Source: GCA-020343675 sp964462945 (GTDB lineage: Bacteria > Planctomycetota > Phycisphaerae > Sedimentisphaerales > Anaerobacaceae). From it: a stretch of DNA of 22,499 nt. Under the pieces are notes generated by a model. That model ran no database searches. It worked only from the letters and a program-made list of their open reading frames with translations, and was not told the origin of the DNA. The position numbers and the translations under genes are program-made. The stretch covers positions 1 through 22,499 of the forward strand of contig CAYWZW010000082.1 in assembly GCA_964462945.1 (NCBI GenBank). The letters run 5' to 3'. Below are positions 15,079 to 22,499 of the stretch, piece by piece; position 1 is the stretch's first letter; each line of letters opens with the position of its first letter.

Positions 15079-15374
15079 AGCCGTGGTCCTCTTGAACGAT
15101 GCTTGGGTTCTACGCCGCGCATTATATGCCAGCCAAAGTCCCAAGGCAAGCGCAATGCAGCAGTCTGAACCCCTTTGGTTCAGCTACGGGTCCGATTCTG
15201 GATGTTCACGCAGTTCGGTTTTCGACGAACAAAAAATGTGGAGGGACCATACTTATTAATAAAGACAACCGGAGAAACAAAACAAGGGGGACACGAGATG
15301 GGAAGTACGTATGCCGCCCCCGGAATTCGCTCCAGAAATAGATGCCAACCAGTTGCGAAGAAAGGAACACGCCA

Positions 15375-17327
15375 ATGGATACCAAGACCTTTTTCAGAAT
15401 TCTGGCCGCCTTTGCGACCGCTCTGGCCTTTACAGCCGTCACGCCGGCTCCCGTTGAGGGGGCGGACCACCGCGACGCCACGGCCATTTTGACCGATCCC
15501 AGTGCGAACATCGCGGACGTTTGGATGTTCATACCTACGCCGAATCCGGCGAGCATCTCTTACGTTTCCGTGTACCGTACCGGCGACAACCGGGTGCTGC
15601 AGTCAACACTCGACAACAACGTGGACATCTTCGGCACGGCCGTCAACATTACTCCGATTGTTCCCGGCCTGACGCGATGGGGCATCGGTTCGGTCCGACG
15701 CCACGAAACCGCGGGGCACTACCTGGTCACGCTCGATGGTTTCGGTCCCTCCATCGCCGGCTTCACGCAGTTGTTCGATGCCCAAGGCAACCTGCTGCGC
15801 GGTCCGGATGAGATCTGCGTCGGCGCAGCCACAGACGACTACGACGAGCTGCGGGCCCAGGCCGCCTCGCTAACCGACGGCACGTACCTCATCGGGGGCG
15901 TGGCCCGGCCCAGCTTCTTCAACCCGGATCCGACGGCCGTCTCCGACCTGTTTGTGATCCCATACGATTCCGACGGCACGCCGGCGCAGGGCACGCCGAT
16001 AATGCAACTGGGCGAGGGAGACCCCCGGCCCCTCGATAGCGGCGCCTTCGGCGGGGGCGGCAACCGCTTCCTGTTCGCCTACCCGTTCGACGCCGGTGAA
16101 GGCATGATCGGCCTAGCCGCCAAACCCGTCAACCCCGACGGCACGCCTGGCGGACCGCCCCAGACCATCCACACCTCAGCCGAATTCTCCTTCAGCATCA
16201 ACGTCGCCTACAACCCCGCGGGCGACCGCTTCGTCGTCAGTTGGATACGCTCCGGTTCCGCCGGCCAGAGCGATGCCCTGCGCGTGCTGGATAGCAACGG
16301 CGTGCCGGCCTTCGACCTGGTCAATCCCGGCACCACCACGCTGTTCAATGGTGCCTTGAACGTATCGCCCGTGCCCGGCTCGCCCTACTTCCTGTCCGCC
16401 TACAATGCCCAGAGCGACATCTTCGTGCGAGCCCACCGGCCCGACGGCGTGCCGGCCTCGAACCCGGTGCTGATCAACAAGATCCAGGATGGCCATTTCG
16501 TCCACACTCCCCGCATCCTGACTGATCCCAACACCGGCCACGTCCTCTTCTCGTACGTGGATTTCGACTTGAGCACCTCCGTTGGAACCGGTCGGGCGGA
16601 AATGTTCCACCTGACGGAGGACCCCTTGCCCAACCTTCTTTCCGGCAGCGGCGACGACGTGCTGCTGGGCAGCACCCCTGACGACGTCCTGGCCATCGCG
16701 ACCGGCGATGGGCGGAACCTGCTCTACAGCCAGAACTTCGGCCTGCCGGGCCAGACGCTCGCGCAGTTGGGCATGTTCGTCGGCGGCCCCGGCCTGGTCA
16801 GCGCGGTCACGGCCGACGACCCCTTCCGCGGCCCGACCGACCCCAGGAACCAGGTGCTGGTGACCACCTCATCCGGCAACGACACCCTGATTCTGACCGA
16901 GCCGCTCGACATCCCCGATCTCATCTTCTCCTTCCCTACCATCGGGGCTGACTTTCCGCTGGCCGGCGGGCCCGACGTGCTGATCAACGTGGACGCACGG
17001 GTGGCTCTCGACGCCGCCGGCGTGGCTCAGAACACGCGGATCGACGCGATGCTGATACTCGATAACGGTGACGACGTCATCGACCCGGCCCTGGACTTAG
17101 TCAGGACGACGAGCCTGCAGGGTGACTTCGTGGCCGGCCAGTGGCGCGGCCTGGATCCGCTGGGTGGCAGCGATGGGATCGACTTTTTGCTGAACAGTTC
17201 GGAGATCACCGATCCACTGCGGAAGAACCTGCTGGTGACTTTAAAGCTCGATGGCTTGGTGGTCGCTGAGTTCTACCTGGACAACATGGTGGTGACGATC
17301 CGGCCGGTGCCGGGCCAGAATCCATAG
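15375..17327 (+). CDS. Secreted protein with DUF4331-like N-terminus and beta-rich body
   Basis: A 650-residue protein from the ATG at 15375, preferred over an in-frame ATG at 15342 because aaaggaa lies seven bases upstream and the product starts with a clean signal peptide (MDTKTFFRILAAFATALAFT, cut near residue 29). Residues about 30-60 (ADHRDATAILTDPSANIADV, then WMFIPTPNP) resemble the start of DUF4331 proteins, but the rest does not obviously continue that family. The middle (about 100-410) has repeating blade-like segments suggestive of a beta-propeller. Residues about 419-437 (LLSGSGDDVLLGSTPDD) look like one degenerate calcium-binding RTX nonapeptide pair. No cell-wall or outer-membrane anchor is seen. 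Codons are strongly G/C-ending, visibly more so than in neighbouring genes. It is transcribed divergently from the transglutaminase-like gene; function unknown. Confidence 0.65.
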   Translation: MDTKTFFRILAAFATALAFTAVTPAPVEGADHRDATAILTDPSANIADVWMFIPTPNPASISYVSVYRTGDNRVLQSTLDNNVDIFGTAVNITPIVPGLTRWGIGSVRRHETAGHYLVTLDGFGPSIAGFTQLFDAQGNLLRGPDEICVGAATDDYDELRAQAASLTDGTYLIGGVARPSFFNPDPTAVSDLFVIPYDSDGTPAQGTPIMQLGEGDPRPLDSGAFGGGGNRFLFAYPFDAGEGMIGLAAKPVNPDGTPGGPPQTIHTSAEFSFSINVAYNPAGDRFVVSWIRSGSAGQSDALRVLDSNGVPAFDLVNPGTTTLFNGALNVSPVPGSPYFLSAYNAQSDIFVRAHRPDGVPASNPVLINKIQDGHFVHTPRILTDPNTGHVLFSYVDFDLSTSVGTGRAEMFHLTEDPLPNLLSGSGDDVLLGSTPDDVLAIATGDGRNLLYSQNFGLPGQTLAQLGMFVGGPGLVSAVTADDPFRGPTDPRNQVLVTTSSGNDTLILTEPLDIPDLIFSFPTIGADFPLAGGPDVLINVDARVALDAAGVAQNTRIDAMLILDNGDDVIDPALDLVRTTSLQGDFVAGQWRGLDPLGGSDGIDFLLNSSEITDPLRKNLLVTLKLDGLVVAEFYLDNMVVTIRPVPGQNP

Positions 17328-17412
17328 GAGCCTGTCTGAATAACGGCGGAGGCCAAGCCGCAGGCGGAAGGCCCGTGCCGCGCCCATAAGTCAAAAATGC
17401 CGCCCATAAAAG

Positions 17413-18480
17413 TCAATCAGGTTGAGTGTGTTGTGCAGGATCTCGCGAACCGGTATCGGCAGGGCAATTCTTAAAAGAGAACGTGGTCTGGACGTTATCG
17501 TGGGCGCGACCGTCGATTTCTACATAGGGGTAAATGACATAATTCATTGGTTCTGTGGTGGAACCGGGGAGCTTAATGTCCCGTCCGGTCGTGAAGGCGA
17601 CACGGTGTTCGTCCAGTCCGCAAAAGAGCTGTTCCTTTTTTTGTGGGAATCTGCTTGCCTGCGAGGCGTCAAGAGGGCACCAACCTCTATCGGGCAAATA
17701 AAACTCACCCCAGCAGTGGTAGCCGGCAATGACTCCTTGGGTTTTGTCCTCAGGAAGCGGCAGCCCCATAATGAAGCGCGCAGGGATACCCAACGCCCTG
17801 GCCTGGGCGATGAAAAGCGAATGAAAGTCGGTACAATTTCCCTTTCGCAGATCACAGGCATACATGGCATCGCCTCGCCCCCAGCCTGTACCAGACTTAT
17901 CATAATGAATGGTGGCAACGATATTATCATAGAGAATCCGAGCCTGCTTGAGCGGCTGTTGAAGATGCCCGGCGATCCGCTGAGCTTCAGCAGCGATTCT
18001 CCCGTCGATAGGTATCAGACGATTTGCAGCAAGATAACGGGCGGGTTCATCCTGGGCAGCAGGACGAGCTGATGTATGCTGGCGCAGCGTTTGGATAGCA
18101 TATCGGGTGACGCGAAATTTCACAGAAAAAGCGGCTTGCCGTGAGCCGGACAGACGAGCGTTATTCACGTCGAAAATCAGGAATCTGTTCCCGAACTCGG
18201 ATTCATCAGCAATGCGGTAGGTCCAATCACCCCCAAGAATCATATCGTGGAGCTTCTGGTGACTATTTGAAGGCGGCACCGGCACCCAGATTCGCGTACG
18301 CTGGGCGCGCTCAGGGATGTCGCAGACAGTGAAGCTGTAAGTTATCTCAACCGTTCTTTTTGGCTCTGTCTGGGCGGAGTCAGCGCTTTGTGAGGCGTGA
18401 TGCACCTTGAGCGCCAGTGCCGCAGAAATGGCTGCAAAGACTGCCGCGGCCTTCATGCTTGTCCTAAAGAATCTGGCCAT
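17413..18480 (-). CDS. Exported transglutaminase-like superfamily protein
   Basis: A 355-residue protein. Residues about 1-25 are a signal peptide or anchor (KAAAVFAAISAALAL). Residues about 45-135 form an N-terminal beta domain (ITYSFTVCDIPERAQRTRIW) as often precedes this fold. The transglutaminase core lies at about 175-275 with the full triad: Cys216 in KGNCTDFHSLF, His255 in GYHCWGEFYL, and Asp271 in WCPLDAS. Bacterial members are usually predicted thiol proteases or amidases, not crosslinkers. Two starts are possible: ATG at 18480 (used here, gives a basic n-region MARFFRTSMK), or ATG at 18456, which has tttagga six bases upstream. It begins 36 bases after the EHP-repeat gene, so the two are probably an operon. 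It shows no close similarity to the other transglutaminase-like protein in the window. Confidence 0.88.
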   Translation of the reverse strand: MARFFRTSMKAAAVFAAISAALALKVHHASQSADSAQTEPKRTVEITYSFTVCDIPERAQRTRIWVPVPPSNSHQKLHDMILGGDWTYRIADESEFGNRFLIFDVNNARLSGSRQAAFSVKFRVTRYAIQTLRQHTSARPAAQDEPARYLAANRLIPIDGRIAAEAQRIAGHLQQPLKQARILYDNIVATIHYDKSGTGWGRGDAMYACDLRKGNCTDFHSLFIAQARALGIPARFIMGLPLPEDKTQGVIAGYHCWGEFYLPDRGWCPLDASQASRFPQKKEQLFCGLDEHRVAFTTGRDIKLPGSTTEPMNYVIYPYVEIDGRAHDNVQTTFSFKNCPADTGSRDPAQHTQPD

Positions 18481-18516
18481 CTTCTGAGTTTCCAGTGAAA
18501 TCCTCAGCCGGACAAC

Positions 18517-19074
18517 CTATTTCGGATGTTCGGATGGATGCTCTGTTGGATGCTCCGTGGGATGCTCTTTCGGCTGTTCTTGGGGCTTTTCCGCCGGTTG
18601 CCCAGCCTCACCGACAGGTTTTCTTTTCCAAACGCCGTTCTCTTCATACCACGTGTATCTTTCCTTCCCGTCTTCCTTGTGAATCATAAATTCGGAGAAG
18701 GCCAAATTGTCCTTAGCTGTTCCTTTCATAAAGAAGTCAACATCATAGACTTTATCCTCGGGAGTCTTGAAATCCACACAGGCAAAGTAGTGGTCCGCTC
18801 CCAGCTTCGCCAACTTTTCCCGGTGAACTCTTACCAGAGTCAGACGGAGATTCTGGCCGCTCTTTTCATCCACAATGGGGAAGGCACCCTCGTGTGCAGC
18901 GGCCTCTTTCTGGATATATGCTTCGATGGCATCGGCAAGCTGCTCTTTAGTCAGGCCGCTTCCTTGGCCGGCACTGGGATGCTCAGTAGGGTGCTCTTTA
19001 CAGCCGCTCATCGGCATACAAGCCAGCGCCGTTGTCCACACAGCTACAACTTTGAAGAAATTCTTTCCAGCCAT
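18517..19074 (-). CDS. Putative lipoprotein with EHP tetrapeptide repeats at both ends
   Basis: A 185-residue protein that I do not recognise as a named family. A signal sequence (about 1-24) leads to Cys25 in PMSGCKEHPTEHPS, a plausible but imperfect lipobox (Met at -3). EHP repeats follow at once (27-33) and return at the C-terminus (about 169-184: EHPTEHPTEHPSEHP). Between them is a compact domain (about 41-152) with a helix (LTKEQLADAIEAYIQKEAA), then a beta-rich part (LRLTLVRVHREKLAKLGADH, YFACVDFKTPEDKVYDVDFF). Regular Glu-His pairs suggest metal binding or a charged spacer, which is inference. The ATG at 19074 has gaaaggaag upstream at good spacing. It precedes the exported transglutaminase-like gene by 36 bases on the same strand and is probably co-expressed. 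Confidence 0.75.
   Translation of the reverse strand: MAGKNFFKVVAVWTTALACMPMSGCKEHPTEHPSAGQGSGLTKEQLADAIEAYIQKEAAAHEGAFPIVDEKSGQNLRLTLVRVHREKLAKLGADHYFACVDFKTPEDKVYDVDFFMKGTAKDNLAFSEFMIHKEDGKERYTWYEENGVWKRKPVGEAGQPAEKPQEQPKEHPTEHPTEHPSEHPK
18520..18570 (-). repeat. 12-bp minor repeats encoding the C-terminal EHP run
   Basis: On the plus strand the motif ggatg(c/t)tc recurs about every 12 bases, encoding four EHPx units. A second short cluster at 18976-19002 encodes the N-terminal EHPTEHP. Units differ mainly at the fourth residue (T, S or K). Confidence 0.7.
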
Positions 19075-19412
19075 ATCGCACTTCCTTTCTCGAATAAGTT
19101 AATGTTCATAGTATTCACAACTTGTTTCCCTGATTAACGGGCGCTATTGTGTACGCAGTAATACAACACCTGTTCGAGAACGGATTTCAGAATCGCTGAA
19201 TAGCTTATGGCTGGCAATCGGGAAAATGCTTATTTCTTGTGAGGAAAACCCTTAACCGCCGAGAACGCGGGCGCAGCCCTGCGCTCGCAGGCGTCCTGAG
19301 CGCAAGCGAAGGACCTATGTCCCGGCCGCACGTGCGGGGGAGAATCGAAAGGGTCCCACACTTTTTCTGCGTGTCTCTGCAAAGACAAGATCGGATTTTC
19401 AAATTTTGCCCG
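19075..19412. repeat. Gene-free interval with dispersed repeats
   Basis: The first part (19075-19240) is plain and would hold the promoter of the EHP-repeat gene on the minus strand; no clear -35/-10 pair could be fixed. From about 19250 come repeat-like strings: ttaaccgccgagaacgcggg (19252-19271), a gtcctgagcgcaagcgaaggac hairpin-like unit (19293-19314) of the same kind as 9315-9332 and 10000-10019, and tctgcgtgtctctgc (19366-19380). No terminator with a T-run is seen after the second carB. Confidence 0.55.
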
Positions 19413-22400
19413 TCAAGAAGCGGGGATAGAGCACGGCATCGAGGTGTTAGAAGGCACTCGCTTTATGTCTGCGTGATAATCCTGAAGAGACTTAATTTGT
19501 CCCGGCTTTTTGCGGAAAGCGGCTATGCCCTTGGCAGCAGCTGCTGCTGCGGCAATTGTCGTGATGTACGGTATTTTATATTTGATCGCGGCTTTGCGAA
19601 TATAGGAATCATCATATTTGCTCTGCTTGCCGCTCGGCGTATTGATCAGAAGCTGTATTTGGCCGTTCTTGATGCTGTCGAGGACATTCGGCCGGCCCTC
19701 GTGCATTTTGAAGATGCGCTGCGATTTTATCGCGTGCTTCGACAGCAGCCGGTGGGACCCTTCTGTCGCGATGATCCTGAAGCCGAGATTCTCAAACTCC
19801 TTGGCCACGGGGAGTACGGAAGGTTTGTCCTCGTCCGAAATCGAAATCAGGACGGCGCCGTTCGACGGCAGTGTAAGCTGGGTCGCTTCCTGCGACTTGT
19901 AGAAGGCGAGACCAAACGAATCCGCCATGCCGAGGACTTCGCCGGTCGAACGCATTTCAGGACCCAGGAGGGGATCGACTTCAGGAAACATGTTGAACGG
20001 AAAGACGGCTTCCTTCACGCCAAAATGCGGGATGGACAATTTCTTCAAATTCATATCCGCAAGGCGCTTGCCGAGCATAACCTGCGTGGCGATGCGAACC
20101 ATTTGTATGCCGCACACCTTCGAAACAAGCGGAACGGTTCGCGAGGCACGCGGATTGGCCTCCAGGATGTAAACAACGTCCTTACAGATGGCGTACTGGA
20201 TGTTCATCAGCCCGACGACCTCAAACTCGATGGCGATTTTCCGGTTATAGTCGTAAATTGTCTTGAGGTGTTTCTCGGGAATACTGACCGGCGGGAGCAC
20301 GCACGCGGAATCACCCGAATGAATGCCGGCCAGCTCGATATGTTCCATGATTGCGGGCACAAAAGCATCCGTGCCGTCGGCGATAGCATCCGCTTCCACT
20401 TCGAGGGCGTTCTCCAGGAACTTGTCAATCAAGATCGGTCTTTCCGGAGAGACATCCGTCGCCCGCGCGACGTAATACTTCAGCATATCTTCATCGTGCA
20501 CCACTTCCATGGCGCGCCCGCCGAGGACGTACGAAGGTCTGACCATCAGCGGATAGCCAATGTCTTCTGCGATTTGGATTGCCTCGTCGAGGGTGCTGGC
20601 CATGCCGGATTCCGGCTGCGGGATGCCGAGCTTCTTCATTACTTTGCGAAACCGGTCCCTGTCTTCGGCCAGGTCGATCTTTTCAGGCGAGGTGCCGAGA
20701 ATCTTCACACCAGCCTCTTCCAGCTCGGCGGCAATATTAAGGGGCGTCTGGCCCCCGAACTGGACGATCACGCCCTCCGGCTTCTCCTTGTTATAAATGC
20801 TCAACACGTCTTCAACGGTGAGCGGCTCAAAGTACAGCTTGTCGGACGTATCATAATCCGTCGAGACCGTCTCGGGGTTACAGTTGACCATGATGGTTTC
20901 ATAGCCTTCATCGCGAAGGGCGAACGCCGCATGGACACAGCAATAGTCAAATTCAATGCCCTGGCCGATACGGTTGGGGCCGCCGCCGAGCACCATGACT
21001 TTTCGTTTGTTGCTGACTTGGACCTTGTCCGGGGCGTTGTACGTGGAGAAGTAATAGGCGGCATTTTCCACGCCGCTCACGGGGACAGCGTCCCACGCCT
21101 CGACAACGTTGAGGGCAAGGCGCCTGTTTCTGACCTGCTTTTCCGGGACGCCCAAAAGCTGGGCCAGATACTTGTCGGCAAATCCGTCCTTTTTCGCCTG
21201 GGTCAGCAGACGGTCCGGCAGCTTCTTGCCTTTATACTTCAGGATCTTTTCCTCAAGCTCCACCAGCTCTTTCATCTGCTGGATAAACCAGGGTTTGATA
21301 TAGGTCCTTTCGTAGAGCGCATCAACGCTCACGCCTTTGCGCAGCGCCTCGTACATGATGAACTGCCGCTCGCTCGTTGCTTCTCTCAAGAGCTCCATCA
21401 GCTCATCGGCGGATTTCTTATTGAAATCCTTGGCGAAGCCCAGCCCATAACGGTTGATTTCGAGTGAACGAATGGACTTTTGGAATGCTTCCTTGTAGTT
21501 TTTGCCGATGCTCATGACCTCGCCGACGGCGCGCATCTGCGTGCCCAGCTTGTCTTCGATGCCCTTGAACTTCTCGAAGGCCCAGCGTGCGAACTTCACG
21601 ACCACGTAGTCGCCCGATGGGGTATATTTCTCAAGTGTGCCGTCGCGCCAGTAGGGGATCTCGTCCATCGTCAGGCCGCCCGCCAGCATGGAGGAAACCA
21701 GTGCAATGGGGAATCCGGTCGCTTTGGAAGCCAGCGCGGAAGAGCGTGACGTTCGCGGGTTGATTTCGATGACCACGACCTGGCCGGTCTTGGGGTCGTG
21801 AGCAAACTGAATGTTGGTTCCGCCGATGACGCCGATTGCTTCGACGATGTTGTAGGAATGTTTCTGGAGGCGCTTCTGAAGCTCGGGGGCTATCGTCAGC
21901 ATCGGTGCGGTACAGTACGAATCCCCCGTATGAACGCCCATGGCATCGACGTTCTCTATGAAGCACACCGTGATCATCTGGTTCTTCGCATCCCGCACGA
22001 CCTCCAGCTCCAGCTCTTCCCATCCGAGCACGGATTCCTCTACGAGAACCTGGCCGACGAGACTGAAAGAGAGCCCTCTGCTGACAACCGTACGGAACTC
22101 CTCCAAGTTGTACACCAGGCCGCCGCCCGTTCCACCCAGGGTGTAAGCAGGGCGTATAACACATGGCAGCCCGATTTTCTCAAGCGCTTTCTCCGCTTCT
22201 TCAGGGCTGTTGGCAATCTCGCTCCTGGGCATCGCAATGCCGAGCTGATTCATCGTATTCTTGAACGCCAGGCGGTCTTCTCCCCGTTCGATGGCGTCGG
22301 CCTTGACGCCGATAATCTGCACGCCGTACTTATCCAGGATGCCGCGGCGAAACAGTTCTGAAGAAAGGTTGAGGCCCGTTTGGCCGCCCAGATTCGGCAG

Positions 22401-22499
22401 CAGCGAATCGGGTCTTTCTTTGGCAATTATCTGCTCGAGGGTCTTGACGTTGAGCGGCTCGATGTACGTCACGTCGGCCATGCCGGGATCGGTCATGAT
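19413..22499 (-). CDS. carB: Carbamoyl-phosphate synthase large subunit (CarB), copy 2, cut by window edge
   Basis: At least 1027 residues; the first residue visible corresponds to the family's ATIMTDPGMADVTYIEP region, so about 70 N-terminal residues lie beyond the window and the true start is not seen. It has both ATP-grasp halves (first half with MGVHTGDSYCTAPM and VIEINPRTSRSSALASKATG; second half opening VMVLGGGPNRIGQGIEFDYC), the oligomerisation region between them, and an MGS-like C-terminus (EGRPNVLDSIKNGQIQLLIN). Key ATP-grasp motifs are intact, so it should be active. It differs from copy 1 in kind: VEAWDAVPVSGVENAAYYFS replaces the VDTCGAEFEA segment, and it lacks the repeat-derived linker insertion. 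No carA is seen next to it. It may serve a separate pathway or be a horizontally acquired or older second form. Confidence 0.95.
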   Translation of the reverse strand: MMTDPGMADVTYIEPLNVKTLEQIIAKERPDSLLPNLGGQTGLNLSSELFRRGILDKYGVQIIGVKADAIERGEDRLAFKNTMNQLGIAMPRSEIANSPEEAEKALEKIGLPCVIRPAYTLGGTGGGLVYNLEEFRTVVSRGLSFSLVGQVLVEESVLGWEELELEVVRDAKNQMITVCFIENVDAMGVHTGDSYCTAPMLTIAPELQKRLQKHSYNIVEAIGVIGGTNIQFAHDPKTGQVVVIEINPRTSRSSALASKATGFPIALVSSMLAGGLTMDEIPYWRDGTLEKYTPSGDYVVVKFARWAFEKFKGIEDKLGTQMRAVGEVMSIGKNYKEAFQKSIRSLEINRYGLGFAKDFNKKSADELMELLREATSERQFIMYEALRKGVSVDALYERTYIKPWFIQQMKELVELEEKILKYKGKKLPDRLLTQAKKDGFADKYLAQLLGVPEKQVRNRRLALNVVEAWDAVPVSGVENAAYYFSTYNAPDKVQVSNKRKVMVLGGGPNRIGQGIEFDYCCVHAAFALRDEGYETIMVNCNPETVSTDYDTSDKLYFEPLTVEDVLSIYNKEKPEGVIVQFGGQTPLNIAAELEEAGVKILGTSPEKIDLAEDRDRFRKVMKKLGIPQPESGMASTLDEAIQIAEDIGYPLMVRPSYVLGGRAMEVVHDEDMLKYYVARATDVSPERPILIDKFLENALEVEADAIADGTDAFVPAIMEHIELAGIHSGDSACVLPPVSIPEKHLKTIYDYNRKIAIEFEVVGLMNIQYAICKDVVYILEANPRASRTVPLVSKVCGIQMVRIATQVMLGKRLADMNLKKLSIPHFGVKEAVFPFNMFPEVDPLLGPEMRSTGEVLGMADSFGLAFYKSQEATQLTLPSNGAVLISISDEDKPSVLPVAKEFENLGFRIIATEGSHRLLSKHAIKSQRIFKMHEGRPNVLDSIKNGQIQLLINTPSGKQSKYDDSYIRKAAIKYKIPYITTIAAAAAAAKGIAAFRKKPGQIKSLQDYHADIKRVPSNTSMPCSIPAS

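Noticed and set aside
16631..16687. RTX calcium-binding repeat array
   Set aside because: Only one degenerate GSGDD-type pair is present; RTX proteins carry many tandem copies.
19239..21467. Long plus-strand ORF (742 codons) opposite the second carB
   Set aside because: It is a shadow of a highly conserved minus-strand CarB frame; the translation is rich in Arg, His and Asp without family motifs and there is no supporting start signal.

Overview
The window looks like chromosomal DNA from a Planctomycetes-type bacterium, most likely in or near the Phycisphaerae. This rests on gene style and not on a marker gene. The clues are an ECF sigma factor overlapping a membrane-anchored anti-sigma-like protein, a Tat-exported Gfo/Idh/MocA oxidoreductase, several large secreted proteins of obscure function, and intergenic DNA packed with short dispersed repeats. 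No rRNA, tRNA or CRISPR array was seen.

Layout. (1) 231-2089, + strand: ECF sigma factor and its overlapping partner, closed by an intrinsic terminator at 2119-2146. The pair is bracketed by REP-like repeats in opposite orientation (about 101-126 and 2326-2353). (2) 2090-2978: no gene; a foldable three-arm segment at 2159-2231 followed by a patchwork of dispersed repeats. (3) 2979-7570, + strand: carB-carA, both subunits of carbamoyl-phosphate synthase, separated by a 186-bp MITE-like element with perfect 25-bp inverted ends. This CarB carries an in-frame copy of a repeat that also occurs in the intergenic DNA 1.8 kb upstream. (4) 7634-8164, - strand: a 531-bp unit with the anatomy of an integron gene cassette (short leader, one ORF, a 57-bp attC-like site) and no integrase nearby. 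(5) 8456-9142, - strand: HNH-AP2 endonuclease whose 3' end runs into a dispersed repeat. (6) 9143-10155: repeat-rich, gene-free. (7) 10156-11346, + strand: PD-(D/E)XK nuclease-family protein. (8) 11702-15078, - strand: secreted transglutaminase-like protein followed by a Tat-exported Gfo/Idh/MocA oxidoreductase. (9) 15375-17327, + strand: GC-rich secreted protein with a DUF4331-like start. (10) 17413-19074, - strand: EHP-repeat putative lipoprotein followed by a second, unrelated-looking transglutaminase-like protein. (11) 19413 to the right edge, - strand: a second, clearly different CarB, cut by the window end.

How it fits together. The carB-carA pair supplies carbamoyl phosphate for pyrimidine and arginine synthesis. 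A second CarB of another lineage lies 12 kb away in opposite orientation. The rest is accessory: regulation across the membrane, export, and traces of several kinds of mobile DNA. The most interesting theme is dispersed short repeats that have entered coding sequence in at least two and probably three genes without breaking the frame, followed by the lone integron-type cassette. All assignments come from reading the sequence; no database search was run.
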